This document shows, in pieces, positions 1 through 8,344 of a stretch of DNA of 64,000 bases. Under the pieces are notes generated by a model. It was given only the letters and a program-made list of their open reading frames with translations. It had not been told where the DNA came from and ran no database searches. The translations under genes and the position numbers were made by a program. Numbering within the stretch: position 1 is the first letter of the stretch; the number at the start of each line of letters is the position of its first letter. The stretch comes from a virus, in IMG/VR virus record IMGVR_UViG_3300024495_000029, positions 1 through 64,000 of that record; one strand, given 5' to 3'.

Positions 1-11
1 AGGCTGGGAAA

Positions 12-179
12 ATGATGGCCCACATTGTTTTAACAAATAAAAATAAAGAGTTAAAAAGAGCTATTGTTTTCTCTACTATGTATAAAATTGCTTTGGCAAA
101 AATGAGAGAGGGAATGGTATGCGACGTTGTTATCAATAAACTTGACGATGGAACACTAATGATAAAGGAAATAAAATGA
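12..179 (+). CDS. small hypothetical protein, 5' end uncertain
   Basis: The frame is open to the left edge, so the gene may begin outside the window. The ATG at 12 has an AGG eight bases upstream and would give about 55 residues. The protein is basic in its first half and has no motif I recognise. Its TGA overlaps the ATG of the next gene in an ATGA junction, showing translational coupling in the rightward operon. Confidence 0.5.
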   Translation: MMAHIVLTNKNKELKRAIVFSTMYKIALAKMREGMVCDVVINKLDDGTLMIKEIK

Positions 180-424
180 TAGAAGTTATATTAACAGAGG
201 ATGAGGCAAAAGATCTAGAAGATACACTGATTCATCACATGGAGCAGTGCTATAACACTCTTTATGATTTAGAAGGAGTAGAAGAAAATTTTGAGCCGTA
301 TAATCCCTTTGACGGTTGCTCAAATTGTGAAACAAGAGAATTTTTGATGAAAACTGTAGAATGGTTTAGAAATAACAAAGACCTAGCAATTTGGGTCGGA
401 GAAAAGGAAATAAAGCATGACTGA
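176..424 (+). CDS. hypothetical acidic protein
   Basis: An 82-residue acidic protein with a CSNC pair near residue 50, which could bind a metal but lacks a second pair. The N-terminal half looks helical. It overlaps both neighbours by a few bases, in the same operon as the MazG-like and RecA-like genes. I do not recognise the family. Confidence 0.6.
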   Translation: MIEVILTEDEAKDLEDTLIHHMEQCYNTLYDLEGVEENFEPYNPFDGCSNCETREFLMKTVEWFRNNKDLAIWVGEKEIKHD

Positions 425-617
425 AACAACAGAAATGTCGCAAGAGATAAACGTAACTAGCCTTCTCGTGGCTATATTAAAAACACTTAAGTCTGTAGAA
501 GTTTCTTCAGAACTGATTTTAAATCCAGCAAATGAAGATACTGGCTTAATGGTTACATACAATGAAGAAAATAGAACTTTTATTATATCGCTAGGAGAGA
601 TAAATGGGAGTAATTAA
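417..617 (+). CDS. hypothetical protein
   Basis: A 66-residue protein with an AAGGAAA ribosome site upstream. The predicted pattern is one helix followed by two or three strands. It overlaps the gene before it by 8 bases and the MazG-like gene after it by 14 bases. No family recognised. Confidence 0.55.
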   Translation: MTETTEMSQEINVTSLLVAILKTLKSVEVSSELILNPANEDTGLMVTYNEENRTFIISLGEINGSN

Positions 618-1008
618 GACAGATAATTTTAGAACACCACCAAATACAGAAAAAACTACTCAAACTGCATCAAGTGTGCTTTTAGATTATGGTTTAGATG
701 CATTATCTGCAATTTTGCATGAATCTGCAGTAGAAAAAGGTTTTTGGGATGGAGAATATGATTATGATAAGTTTGGAAATAAATTAGCATTAATTCATTC
801 AGAAGTAACAGAAATGCTTGAGGCTATCAGAAAACAAAAGGGTAGCCGTGAAATTACTGAAGAAGCAGCCGATATTCTAATTAGACTTTTAGATCTATAT
901 GCGGCTCTAAGAAATGCTGGATTAATTGAAGATTCACTAGACGATATATTAGACTATAAAGTTGATAAAAATAGAGGTCGTCCAAGACTTCACGGCAATT
1001 TATTTTAA
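604..1008 (+). CDS. MazG-like nucleotide pyrophosphohydrolase
   Basis: 134 residues. The central helices carry the all-alpha NTP pyrophosphatase pattern: an ExxE within HSEVTEMLEA (about residues 65-75), then an ExxD within EEAADILIRLLD, and a conserved-looking KVDKNRGRP segment near the C terminus. The family binds Mg2+ through these acidic residues and hydrolyses (d)NTPs to monophosphates. In phages it is thought to adjust nucleotide pools or alarmone levels. Its position just before a RecA-like gene fits early nucleotide metabolism. Substrate is not predictable here. Confidence 0.75.
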   Translation: MGVIKTDNFRTPPNTEKTTQTASSVLLDYGLDALSAILHESAVEKGFWDGEYDYDKFGNKLALIHSEVTEMLEAIRKQKGSREITEEAADILIRLLDLYAALRNAGLIEDSLDDILDYKVDKNRGRPRLHGNLF

Positions 1009-1041
1009 TGCTATACTATGTAAACAAAAGAAGGAAAATCA

Positions 1042-2040
1042 ATGGATATAGAAGAAATTTTAGCGGGACTGGATCCCAAAACTCGTAAAAGAGTTCAAAT
1101 AGCAGTAGAAGTAGAAAATCATAAACAAAAAACTCCTAGCATAGGCCTATCGCTTGCGCTTAAAGGTGGATTTGGTTATGGCAGACAAGTCCTTGTATGG
1201 GGAAATAAATCTGCAGGAAAGTCTTCATTTTGTTTACAAATGATTGGTATGGCACAAAAAGAAGGAAAAACTTGTGCATGGATTGATTCTGAAGAGTCTT
1301 ATGACCCACAGTGGGCAGAAAAACTAGGAGTTGATTCATCAAAGCTTATATATTCTACAGCTAAATCTGTAAACGATATGGTAGATGTTGCTACTCAATT
1401 AATGAATGCTAATGTGGATGTTATAGTAGTAGACTCAATATCAGCGTTGCTACCAGCCATTTACTTTGAAAAAGATAGCGATGAATTGAAAAAGCTTGAA
1501 GATACTAAGCAAATTGGTGCTGAGGCAAAAGACATGACTCATGCAGTCAAAATGCTTAATTACGCAAATAAAAACACGCTGCTTGTTCTTATATCACAAC
1601 AGCGTAATCAATTTGGAAGTATGCATGCTTCACACATTCCAACTGGTGGAATGGCAGTCAAGTTCTTTTCTTCAACAGTTGTAAAGCTTTGGTCTTCTGA
1701 AGCTGAGGCTAATGCTATCAAGTCTGGGGTTAAGGTTGGAGATAAAATTATTGAGCAAAGAGTAGGCAGACCAGTTAATTGGATTATTGACTATAATAAA
1801 CAAGGTCCTCCAAATCTTTCTGGTCAATACGATTTTTACTTCCAGGGAGACGTACTTGGTATAGATCAAGTTGGAGAAACTTTAGACGTTGCAGAAATGT
1901 ATGGCATCATAGAAAAAGGCGGAGCATGGTATACAATTGGAAAAGAACGTTTTCAAGGTAGAGCAAAAGCAGTCGAATATTTAAAGTCTAATCCAGATGT
2001 AGTTTCTGAGTTACAGGAGAAAATATATGCCAGATCTTAA
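1042..2040 (+). CDS. RecA/UvsX-like recombinase
   Basis: 332 residues. Walker A is GNKSAGKSS (about residues 54-62) and Walker B is DVIVVDSIS (about residues 130-138). A QQRNQFG segment sits in the L1/L2 region, so this is a RecA-fold ATPase that would coat single-stranded DNA and drive strand exchange. It is close in length to bacterial RecA but diverged enough that I would not name it recA. A GAAGGAAA ribosome site precedes the ATG. Nearby nuclease and resolvase genes suggest a phage recombination module. Confidence 0.88.
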   Translation: MDIEEILAGLDPKTRKRVQIAVEVENHKQKTPSIGLSLALKGGFGYGRQVLVWGNKSAGKSSFCLQMIGMAQKEGKTCAWIDSEESYDPQWAEKLGVDSSKLIYSTAKSVNDMVDVATQLMNANVDVIVVDSISALLPAIYFEKDSDELKKLEDTKQIGAEAKDMTHAVKMLNYANKNTLLVLISQQRNQFGSMHASHIPTGGMAVKFFSSTVVKLWSSEAEANAIKSGVKVGDKIIEQRVGRPVNWIIDYNKQGPPNLSGQYDFYFQGDVLGIDQVGETLDVAEMYGIIEKGGAWYTIGKERFQGRAKAVEYLKSNPDVVSELQEKIYARS

Positions 2041-2230
2041 TGATTTTTTAAATAATCAAAAAGAAGAAGTTGTTGAAAATTACATTGATTCTGATATTCC
2101 AACTATGGGTGGTTCTTTTATGTGCCAAGAGTGTGGAACTGAGGTTAATAATGCATTCTTTAGACACAAGGAGGAAAGACTTACTTGGACATGTCCAATT
2201 GGTCATGTTTCATCAGTCCCATTTAAATAA
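2027..2230 (+). CDS. small zinc-ribbon-like protein
   Basis: 67 residues. A CQEC pair and a later CPIGH form a plausible zinc site in the C-terminal half; the N terminus is acidic. It overlaps the recA-like gene by 14 bases and the nuclease gene by one base, so it is translated with them. It may be a DNA- or protein-binding accessory of recombination, but that is inference from position. Confidence 0.6.
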   Translation: MPDLNDFLNNQKEEVVENYIDSDIPTMGGSFMCQECGTEVNNAFFRHKEERLTWTCPIGHVSSVPFK

Positions 2231-2538
2231 TGTCGGAAATATCGGAAGCAAAAAGAGACGGCGCAAGACAACATAAAAACAGCGGACGTGGTAATTATCA
2301 GAAGGGTGACGCTACGTGGAAAGATTTCGTGGTGGATTATAAAGAGTACGAAAAATCAATCTCTATTTCGCAAGATATCTGGGCTAAGATTTGTACAGAC
2401 ACTTTTAAAGTTAGTAGGGATAAATATCCAGTACTTAAACTCATCCTTGGCGGAGCTAGTAGCAAAACAAGGTTGGCGGTAATAGAATGGTCTTTGTTAG
2501 AACAATTAGTAGAAGAATGGGAGAAACGAAATGTCTAG
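2230..2538 (+). CDS. PD-(D/E)XK nuclease, Hjc-like
   Basis: 102 residues. The order of motifs matches archaeal-type Hjc and related phage resolvases: a basic GRGNYQKGD segment supplying the first Asp, then VDYKEY supplying the D-x-K pair, then a strand carrying a Ser. Such enzymes cut branched DNA. The family call rests on motif spacing only. A second, unrelated resolvase-like protein (RuvC-like) is encoded 2 kb downstream, so the two could act on different substrates or one may have changed role. Confidence 0.6.
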   Translation: MSEISEAKRDGARQHKNSGRGNYQKGDATWKDFVVDYKEYEKSISISQDIWAKICTDTFKVSRDKYPVLKLILGGASSKTRLAVIEWSLLEQLVEEWEKRNV

Positions 2539-2671
2539 CGGACAATATAAACCACATTATGGATTTAATAGTGTTCAAATTAAAAATGGAAGAATTGTAA
2601 GAATGAGAAAAGATGGAACAATCAAGGCGGATCTTGGTCCATATCCTAAAGAGAAAAGAGATAAAAAGTGA
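2531..2671 (+). CDS. small basic hypothetical protein
   Basis: 46 residues with many Lys and Arg. The ATG overlaps the end of the nuclease gene by eight bases and the TGA overlaps the GTG of the next gene. A short beta-hairpin with the pattern KNGRIVRMRKDG is visible. Function unknown; the dense overlap argues it is a real gene. Confidence 0.5.
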   Translation: MSSGQYKPHYGFNSVQIKNGRIVRMRKDGTIKADLGPYPKEKRDKK

Positions 2672-2826
2672 GAGATGTTTTGTTGACCACTCTTGTTGGA
2701 GCAGTTGTTGGCGCAGTATTCAGTGCATTTAAATTGCCAATTCCTGCCCCGCCAGTATTTGCAGGACTAATGGGAATTGTTGGTTTGTGGATTGGATACG
2801 CTTTAATTACTAAGGTATTGGCATGA
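2668..2826 (+). CDS. XapX-domain-like membrane protein
   Basis: 52 residues starting at GTG, in a GTGA overlap with the gene before. Two hydrophobic segments are separated by a short KLPIPAPP turn. That turn and the GIVGLWIGY stretch resemble the XapX (DUF1427) family of tiny membrane proteins found next to xanthosine permease genes. The role is unknown in any phage. The call is by resemblance. Confidence 0.55.
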   Translation: MRDVLLTTLVGAVVGAVFSAFKLPIPAPPVFAGLMGIVGLWIGYALITKVLA

Positions 2827-2927
2827 TTCAATTTTTGTTTGGCGTAATGCTTGGGTTTATTGTAGGATACCCCATGGGACTTTGGGCAATAGGATATACA
2901 AGGAGATTTAATGAGCGACAAAAGTAG
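2823..2927 (+). CDS. very small membrane protein
   Basis: 34 residues: one hydrophobic segment rich in Gly and Phe, then a basic tail. The start overlaps the stop of the XapX-like gene (ATGA) and the end overlaps the next gene by 17 bases. It probably sits in the host membrane next to its neighbour. No family recognised. Confidence 0.45.
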   Translation: MIQFLFGVMLGFIVGYPMGLWAIGYTRRFNERQK

Positions 2928-3246
2928 TCTGGAATTAATTAGTGATATAACAGAGTTTAACGATCTTCATGACTTTATGAAGGACGAACAACTTGATAGG
3001 GCCATGGCAGTAATAATTAATATTATTGCTAAGCCAGATATTCCTGCAGCAAAAGCACATTTATTGATTGTTGAGTTGCAGGGTATCTCTGCAAAATTCG
3101 GTGTTCTTGCAGCATACTACACAACAATAGCTAAAGACAAAGCTGGCACTATCAACAATAATAAAAAAAATATTTATTATTCAGTAAAGGAGTCGATAGA
3201 CAAACTTGTAGACGCTCTCAAGTATGTTGTTCGTTATAATGGCTAG
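2911..3246 (+). CDS. hypothetical helical protein
   Basis: 111 residues, almost wholly alpha-helical by eye, with an AGGAGA ribosome site. It lies directly before the Cas4-like nuclease and overlaps it by eight bases. That arrangement suggests a recombination accessory, but there is no motif to support it. Confidence 0.6.
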   Translation: MSDKSSLELISDITEFNDLHDFMKDEQLDRAMAVIINIIAKPDIPAAKAHLLIVELQGISAKFGVLAAYYTTIAKDKAGTINNNKKNIYYSVKESIDKLVDALKYVVRYNG

Positions 3247-4033
3247 AGAAATAGTTAAAAATCTTAAATTTAAAAAATATGAAGGAAGCTTTGACGTTCA
3301 AGAGTTTTCCAGTCTTTTAGACGAGGCGTACCTTTCTACTAAACGACCAGATGGAGAGATGACAAAAAAATCTTTTAGCCCAAGCTCATTTGGTTATGGT
3401 CAAGGGAACTGTCCTAGGTATTGGTATATGGCTTTTAGTGGGGCTTATTTTATAGACAATAATGATGCTCAAGCCGTTGCAAATATGTCTCAAGGAACTC
3501 AAGCACACGAAAGATTGCAAAAATTAATATCTAGTCAATCTAGCGATTTATTTAAATCTACTAAAATAAACTCAGTTAGTACTGAAATTGAGATTACTAA
3601 CGAGTATCCACCAATTAGAGGTTTTATAGATCTATCAATTGATTGGGATGGCACACCAGTATTGGGAGAAATTAAAACAGCAAAACAAGAAGTCTGGGAT
3701 ACTAGACAGGCAGAAATGTCAGCATCATCCAATCACATTTTACAACTCCTTACATATATGAAATTAAAAAATGTTAAAGAGGGCTTCTTCTTGTATGAAA
3801 ATAAAAATACGCAAGAGATTCTTATAATTCCAATTTATATGACACCAAAAAATGAAAAATTAATTGATGATTTATTTAATTGGCTATGCAAAGTTTATGA
3901 CAATTTTAAAGCAGGATTACTCCCAGAAAGACCTTTTCAAAAGACATCCTATGCTTGCAAAAACTGCCCTATTAGAAAAGAATGCTGGAAAGGCAAAGAC
4001 GGAGATGTTGTGATAGAGGCATATCAAACATGA
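3239..4033 (+). CDS. Cas4/RecB-like PD-(D/E)XK nuclease
   Basis: 264 residues from the ATG at 3239; an ATG at 3224 is also possible. The middle shows the nuclease core: GFIDL (first Asp) and then GEIKTAK (E-x-K). Cysteines flank it, one in NCPRYW near residue 60 and three in CKNCPIRKEC at the C terminus. This is the Cas4/AddB arrangement of a four-Cys Fe-S cluster closing the nuclease domain. Such phage enzymes are thought to resect DNA ends. There is no CRISPR array or other cas gene here, so a role in phage recombination with the RecA-like protein is likelier. Confidence 0.78.
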   Translation: MAREIVKNLKFKKYEGSFDVQEFSSLLDEAYLSTKRPDGEMTKKSFSPSSFGYGQGNCPRYWYMAFSGAYFIDNNDAQAVANMSQGTQAHERLQKLISSQSSDLFKSTKINSVSTEIEITNEYPPIRGFIDLSIDWDGTPVLGEIKTAKQEVWDTRQAEMSASSNHILQLLTYMKLKNVKEGFFLYENKNTQEILIIPIYMTPKNEKLIDDLFNWLCKVYDNFKAGLLPERPFQKTSYACKNCPIRKECWKGKDGDVVIEAYQT

Positions 4034-4305
4034 TATGTTCAAATAAAGATTGCAAAAAAGAGTTCGAGAAGAAAACTCATAATCAAAAATATTGCTCTGA
4101 TGAATGTTGTAGGGTTGCTACTAATAAACGAATCATGGAAAAATATTATGAGAAAAAAGCAATCCGAAATGGTGCTGTAAGGCTATGTAAATGTGGCAAT
4201 AGGCTTAGTAGATATACAGAAAAAACAGTATGTGTCATGTGTGTTGCTAAAAGTAAAAAAGAAACCAGGAAAAAATTAAAGGAAATGATTGATGGGATTA
4301 GCTGA
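4030..4305 (+). CDS. double zinc-ribbon protein
   Basis: 91 residues, start chosen at 4030 in an ATGA overlap. The first zinc site is CSNKDC with YCSDEC; the second is CKCG with CVMC. A Lys-rich tail follows. The first half resembles the small treble-clef fingers used by phage proteins to bind nucleic acid. The target is unknown. Confidence 0.65.
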   Translation: MICSNKDCKKEFEKKTHNQKYCSDECCRVATNKRIMEKYYEKKAIRNGAVRLCKCGNRLSRYTEKTVCVMCVAKSKKETRKKLKEMIDGIS

Positions 4306-4858
4306 TCTAGTAAAAACAAAAGCTCATAGAGTTTTAGGTATAGATGCCTCAACAAACTCTGTGGCTTTCTGTTTAATGGAAAATGATATTCCAATTAAGT
4401 GGGGAAAAATTGAATTTACTGGATCAGATATATATGAAAAAATATATGACGCAAAAATTAAAACCCATGCAATGCTTAATGAATTAAAGGCAGATTATAT
4501 TGTTGTAGAGGGGGCAGTGTTTGTCAAATCCCCAGATGCTGTGATAAAATTGTCCTATGTATATGGTGTCATCATTGCTGAGCTTATGTCTACTGGGGCT
4601 AGTGTTATTACTATATCTCCTACATCTTGGCAGGCTTATATTGGAAATAAAAACCCAACAAAGCTGGAGAAAGACAAACTTAGGTTTGAAAATCCAGGAC
4701 ATGCTGACTCTTGGTACAAAGCAAAAATGCGGGAGATCAGAAAGCAAAGGACTGTAGATTATTTTAATAAAAAGTATAACTTACAGTTAGACGATTTTGA
4801 CGTAGCAGATGCATTCGGCATCGCTCATTATTCGAATACGGTGTTAACACAAAGATGA
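4292..4858 (+). CDS. RuvC-like Holliday junction resolvase
   Basis: 188 residues. An RNase-H-like fold is indicated by GIDASTNSVA (first Asp), VVEGA (Glu) and DVADAFGIAHY (D-x2-D) near the end, the four acidic residues that hold two Mg2+ in RuvC. The start at 4292 is placed eight bases after AAGGA; a TTG at 4289 is less likely. It probably cuts branched DNA before packaging, and it lies shortly upstream of the terminase genes. Confidence 0.8.
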   Translation: MGLADLVKTKAHRVLGIDASTNSVAFCLMENDIPIKWGKIEFTGSDIYEKIYDAKIKTHAMLNELKADYIVVEGAVFVKSPDAVIKLSYVYGVIIAELMSTGASVITISPTSWQAYIGNKNPTKLEKDKLRFENPGHADSWYKAKMREIRKQRTVDYFNKKYNLQLDDFDVADAFGIAHYSNTVLTQR

Positions 4859-5001
4859 AATTGTATCAAAGCCAGACATGGTTATATAGAAGATATGTAG
4901 TTCAGAAAAAAACTGTTACGGAAATTGCTGATGAGTGTAAAGTTTCAGCAATGACTATACAGAGATATTTAGAAAAATTTGGAATGATAAAGAGGAGATA
5001 G
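4855..5001 (+). CDS. small helix-turn-helix protein
   Basis: 48 residues. The segment TVTEIADECKVSAMTIQRYL is a clear helix-turn-helix, flanked by basic residues. It starts in an ATGA overlap with the RuvC-like gene and ends one base before the next gene. It could be a stand-alone DNA-binding regulator or a detached domain of a homing or terminase protein. Confidence 0.6.
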   Translation: MKLYQSQTWLYRRYVVQKKTVTEIADECKVSAMTIQRYLEKFGMIKRR

Positions 5002-5002
5002 T

Positions 5003-5326
5003 ATGCTAGAGCCAGTATTTGCAGACATGAAGGAATTTAAGTGTGACGACCTTTATTTATTAACTGTTGGAACGGAAGCGGGTAGAGAAATTTATAATGC
5101 TTGCCACGAAATTGCTCACATGCTAATTAAAAAGAACATTGCTTATGGCAACTCCGCCCTTGACCCAGTTAGAGTATTTTCAAAAGCGGGGCCACGAGAG
5201 CAGTTATATGTTCGTATTGATGATAAATTAAATAGGTTAATGAAGGGTACAGAATACCCAGGCGACAACGATATTGATGATTTGATTGGATATCTAATTC
5301 TGCTAAAAATAGCTAAATCGATTTGA
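5003..5326 (+). CDS. DUF1599-like (nucleotide modification associated)
   Basis: 107 residues. The core NIAYGNSALDP, the RIDDKLNRL motif and the closing DDLIGYLILLKIA match the DUF1599 family. That family is often encoded in phages near nucleotide-modification or MazG-like enzymes and is predicted to be an all-alpha NTP-binding domain. The AGAGGAGAT ribosome site is strong. The gene closes the first operon; the next one starts at a new promoter. Confidence 0.65.
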   Translation: MLEPVFADMKEFKCDDLYLLTVGTEAGREIYNACHEIAHMLIKKNIAYGNSALDPVRVFSKAGPREQLYVRIDDKLNRLMKGTEYPGDNDIDDLIGYLILLKIAKSI

Positions 5327-5351
5327 TTTTTTAGTCGACTAAGATTATAAT
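5323..5351 (+). promoter_or_regulatory. promoter of the terminase operon, leaderless
   Basis: The -35 is TTGATT (5323-5328), the spacer is 17 bases and the -10 is TATAAT (5346-5351). Only six bases separate the -10 from the ATG at 5358, so transcription should start at or next to the start codon. The spacer holds the 12-base palindrome TTAGTCGACTAA (5331-5342), a candidate operator. Confidence 0.65.
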
Positions 5352-5357
5352 ATTAAT

Positions 5358-5897
5358 ATGGAAATAGAATTAGCAGACCATTTTGATAAAATGAACAAGG
5401 TGGTTTCAGAACTACTAAAGGGTAATAACCCAACTCAAATTGCTACAATAACTGGATACAAAAGAGCAGAAGTACTGGACTTAATAGACGAATGGAAGAG
5501 CGTTGTCCATAACGACTCAAGCGCAAGAGAACGTGCTAAAGAGGCTGTCTCTGGTGCTGATCAACATTATGCAATGCTTATTAAAGAGGCATGGAGCACT
5601 GTAGAGGCTGCCGATGCTCAAGGTCAACTTAATGTTAAGGCTAATACATTAAAGCTAATTGCTGATATTGAAACAAAAAGAATTGGCATGCTTCAGCAGG
5701 TAGGGCTATTAGACAATGCAGAGTTGGCAAATCAAATTGCAGAAACTGAAAAGAAACAAGAAATTCTTGTAGGCATATTAAAAGAAGTTACTGCTGGTTG
5801 TCCAAAATGTAAACTAGATGTTGCAAAAAGATTGTCGCAGATTACTGGAGTGGTAGAACCAGTTGTAATTGATACAGAGGAAGCAAGTGGATCTTAA
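5358..5897 (+). CDS. probable terminase small subunit
   Basis: 179 residues. An N-terminal region with a helix-turn-helix look (residues 22-45, TQIATITGYKRAEVLDLI) is followed by long helices, then a CPKC pair near residue 150. Position directly before the large terminase, a DNA-binding N terminus and a helical oligomerisation middle fit a small terminase that recognises DNA for packaging. Sequence similarity alone is not enough to prove it. There is no ribosome site and the message is probably leaderless. Confidence 0.55.
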   Translation: MEIELADHFDKMNKVVSELLKGNNPTQIATITGYKRAEVLDLIDEWKSVVHNDSSARERAKEAVSGADQHYAMLIKEAWSTVEAADAQGQLNVKANTLKLIADIETKRIGMLQQVGLLDNAELANQIAETEKKQEILVGILKEVTAGCPKCKLDVAKRLSQITGVVEPVVIDTEEASGS

Positions 5898-7683
5898 TTT
5901 TAATGATCTTATTGATATCCTAGACGGAGAGGAATTTGATGAAAGACCAGTCGATTTACGAACATTCGTTACAAGCCAAGATTTCCTTGGACTCCCTGAA
6001 CTTTCGGAGTACCAGTATACACTCATTGAGAAGAGCAGCCAGATCTACAAAGAATCCACACTTATCAAACTATTTGGACAAGAAGAAGGAACCCGCAGAT
6101 ACAAGCAAACTTGCAATGAAGTAATTGCACAATTGGGCAAGGGTAGTGGTAAAGATTATTGCTCAACAATATCTGTAGCGTATATAGTTTATTTACTATT
6201 ATGCTTAAAAGATCCAGCAACATATTATGGAAAACCAGCTGGAGACTCAATTGATATTATTAATATTGCTATTAACGCACAGCAAGCAAACAATGTTTTC
6301 TTCAAGGGATTTAGAACTAGAATTACTAGATGCGGGTGGTTTGCTGGGAAATATACAGAAAAAGCTTCCGAAATAAAATTTGATAAAAATGTAAATGTTT
6401 ATTCTGGCCATTCAGAGAGAGAAGCATTTGAAGGATATAACGTTATAGTTGTTGTTCTAGACGAGATAGCAGGCTTTGCGGTAGAAAATACAACTGGACA
6501 CGATCAGGCTAAAACAGCAGATGCAATATATGAAATGTATAGAGGATCAGTTGACTCTCGTTTTCCAGATTATGGAAAAGTAATTCTTTTGTCTTTTCCA
6601 AGATTTAAGGGTGATCCAATTCAAAAGTTCTACGATCAAGCAATTGCTGAAAAAACTGTAACAATAAGAAAACATAAGTTTAAAATAGACCAAGACCTTC
6701 CAGATGGAATTACTGGCAATGAATTTGAAATAGAATGGGAAGAAGACAATATAATTTCTTATAGAGTGCCTAAAGTATATGCTTTAAAAAGACCAACTTG
6801 GGAAATTAATCCAACAAGATCTTTAGAAGATTTTAAAATTCCTTTTTACAAAAATGCTTTAGACGCACTAGGGAGATTTGCATGTATGCCGCCAGAAATG
6901 GTTGATGCATTTTTTAAGTCTAGAGAAAAAGTAGAAAAAGCTTTCAACAAGGCACACCTTGCTGTGGATGGATTTGGAAGGATCGAAGAGTGGTTTATAC
7001 CAGATCCAGACAAAGATTATTTCATACACGTAGACCTTGCACAAAAACATGACCATTGCGCTGTTGCAATGTCTCATGTTAATAAATGGGTTAACGTAAA
7101 GGTTACAGATAATTATTCTCAGCCAGCACCAGTAATTGAAGTTGATGCAATTAGATATTGGACGCCTACACCAGATAAGTCTGTAGATTTTACTGAGGTA
7201 AAAGATTTTATATTGGCTTTAAAAACTCGTGGATTTAAAATTCGTGTGTGCACATTTGATAGATGGAACTCTCATGACATGATGCAACAGTTAAAAACTT
7301 ATGGCATCAATACAGAAATATTATCTGTTGCCAAAAAACATTATGACGATATGGCTATGGTAGTTTTAGAAGAAAGATTAAATGGTCCGCACATCCCTTT
7401 ACTCATTGATGAATTATTACAGTTAAAAATTATGAGAGATAAAGTTGACCATCCAAGAAAAGGTTCTAAGGACTTGGCGGATGCTGTATGTGGATCAATA
7501 TTTAATTGTATAAGCATGAGCAGATTTGACACCAATCAAGAAGTAGAAATTCACACATACGAATCAATGAATTATAAAGCTGACTTTGGAGAAGAAAAAG
7601 AGGAATCTATTAATCTTATTAAGCCTCCAAAAGCAATGCCAAATGACTTACAAGACGCTATAGGAAGAATGATGGTTTTATGA
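5887..7683 (+). CDS. terminase large subunit
   Basis: 598 residues from the GTG at 5887, which has AGAGGAA seven bases upstream. Walker A is GKGSGKD (about residue 84) and Walker B is NVIVVVLDEIAGF. A C-terminal nuclease domain begins with FIHVDLAQ and ends with KDLADAVCGSI, supplying the metal-binding Asp residues. The protein would pump DNA into proheads and cut it. Length is usual for the family. Confidence 0.92.
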   Translation: MDLNFNDLIDILDGEEFDERPVDLRTFVTSQDFLGLPELSEYQYTLIEKSSQIYKESTLIKLFGQEEGTRRYKQTCNEVIAQLGKGSGKDYCSTISVAYIVYLLLCLKDPATYYGKPAGDSIDIINIAINAQQANNVFFKGFRTRITRCGWFAGKYTEKASEIKFDKNVNVYSGHSEREAFEGYNVIVVVLDEIAGFAVENTTGHDQAKTADAIYEMYRGSVDSRFPDYGKVILLSFPRFKGDPIQKFYDQAIAEKTVTIRKHKFKIDQDLPDGITGNEFEIEWEEDNIISYRVPKVYALKRPTWEINPTRSLEDFKIPFYKNALDALGRFACMPPEMVDAFFKSREKVEKAFNKAHLAVDGFGRIEEWFIPDPDKDYFIHVDLAQKHDHCAVAMSHVNKWVNVKVTDNYSQPAPVIEVDAIRYWTPTPDKSVDFTEVKDFILALKTRGFKIRVCTFDRWNSHDMMQQLKTYGINTEILSVAKKHYDDMAMVVLEERLNGPHIPLLIDELLQLKIMRDKVDHPRKGSKDLADAVCGSIFNCISMSRFDTNQEVEIHTYESMNYKADFGEEKEESINLIKPPKAMPNDLQDAIGRMMVL

Positions 7684-7931
7684 CAAATATATATCAAGAG
7701 AGAGCAAAAGAGTGTAAATGTTGTGGAAAACATGTGCCACTACCAACTGTTTTACGTGAATATAATGGAGTAATGATGTGCCCAACTACCTATGCAAACG
7801 TTTTGGAGTATACTAGGATATGGAAGCAAATAGGTTCTAGACCAGCTGGGAGTATTAGAAAACATTTTTCTGAATATGTCCAACAAGTTGTTGAAACAAC
7901 TATTGACATATCTGATCAGACAAAGATATAA
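7680..7931 (+). CDS. small Cys-rich protein after terminase
   Basis: 83 residues. A CKCCGKH cluster near residue 13 with a CPTT further on suggests one zinc site. The start overlaps the terminase stop by four bases. Similar short proteins with VLREYNGVxMCP sequences follow terminases in actinophages as I recall, but the function is not known. Confidence 0.6.
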   Translation: MTNIYQERAKECKCCGKHVPLPTVLREYNGVMMCPTTYANVLEYTRIWKQIGSRPAGSIRKHFSEYVQQVVETTIDISDQTKI

Positions 7932-7940
7932 TATTCCAAC

Positions 7941-8014
7941 GTGGCAGTAGCTTAGTTGGTTAGAGCCCCGAACTCATAATTCGGTAGTCGTAGGTTCGAG
8001 TCCTACCTGCCGCA
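7941..8014 (+). tRNA. tRNA-Met (CAT anticodon)
   Basis: Acceptor GTGGCAG pairs with CTGCCGC (one G-T pair). The anticodon arm CCGAA-CTCATAA-TTCGG shows CAT and the T arm has GGTTCGAGTCC. Discriminator base A; CCA is not encoded. CAT could serve initiator, elongator Met or lysidine-modified Ile; elongator Met is the default. Confidence 0.9.
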
Positions 8015-8027
8015 CAAGGAGAAAGAA

Positions 8028-8336
8028 GTGGAAAACATGAATAACATGGAACACTATATTGAAATAGGCGCTATTGAAATAGAGGGCGTTGATGAAACTG
8101 GTGAATTAGTTCTTTCAATTAGTGAAAGGGCAAAAGATATTGCTCCAGAACTATGGGCTGCTCATGTTCAACATATTGACGAAACTCTTCTTGAGCTGTA
8201 TAAGTCTGGTTACATGGATGTAGAATACGATGAAGATCTTGAACCAAACTTTAAATTAAGTGATGAAGGAATAAAAATTGCAAAAGAAATGGGGTTAATT
8301 CCTATGGATAAACAAAGGAATATCCCAAATAATTAG
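8028..8336 (+). CDS. hypothetical acidic protein
   Basis: 102 residues from a GTG with AAGGAG eight bases upstream. Acidic, with a helix-rich middle and a C-terminal DLEPNFKLSDEGIKIAKEMG that resembles a winged-helix wing and final helix. It sits between two tRNAs and before the small repeat protein at 8345. It may be a structural-gene accessory; no family named. Confidence 0.6.
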   Translation: MENMNNMEHYIEIGAIEIEGVDETGELVLSISERAKDIAPELWAAHVQHIDETLLELYKSGYMDVEYDEDLEPNFKLSDEGIKIAKEMGLIPMDKQRNIPNN

Positions 8337-8344
8337 GAGGAATT

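Noticed and set aside
3239-4033. Cas4-like gene as sign of a CRISPR system
   Set aside because: No repeat-spacer array or other cas gene was seen; stand-alone Cas4-like nucleases are common in phages.
5869-5886. Upstream TTG start for the large terminase
   Set aside because: The GTG at 5887 has AGAGGAA at proper spacing; the TTG has no ribosome site.
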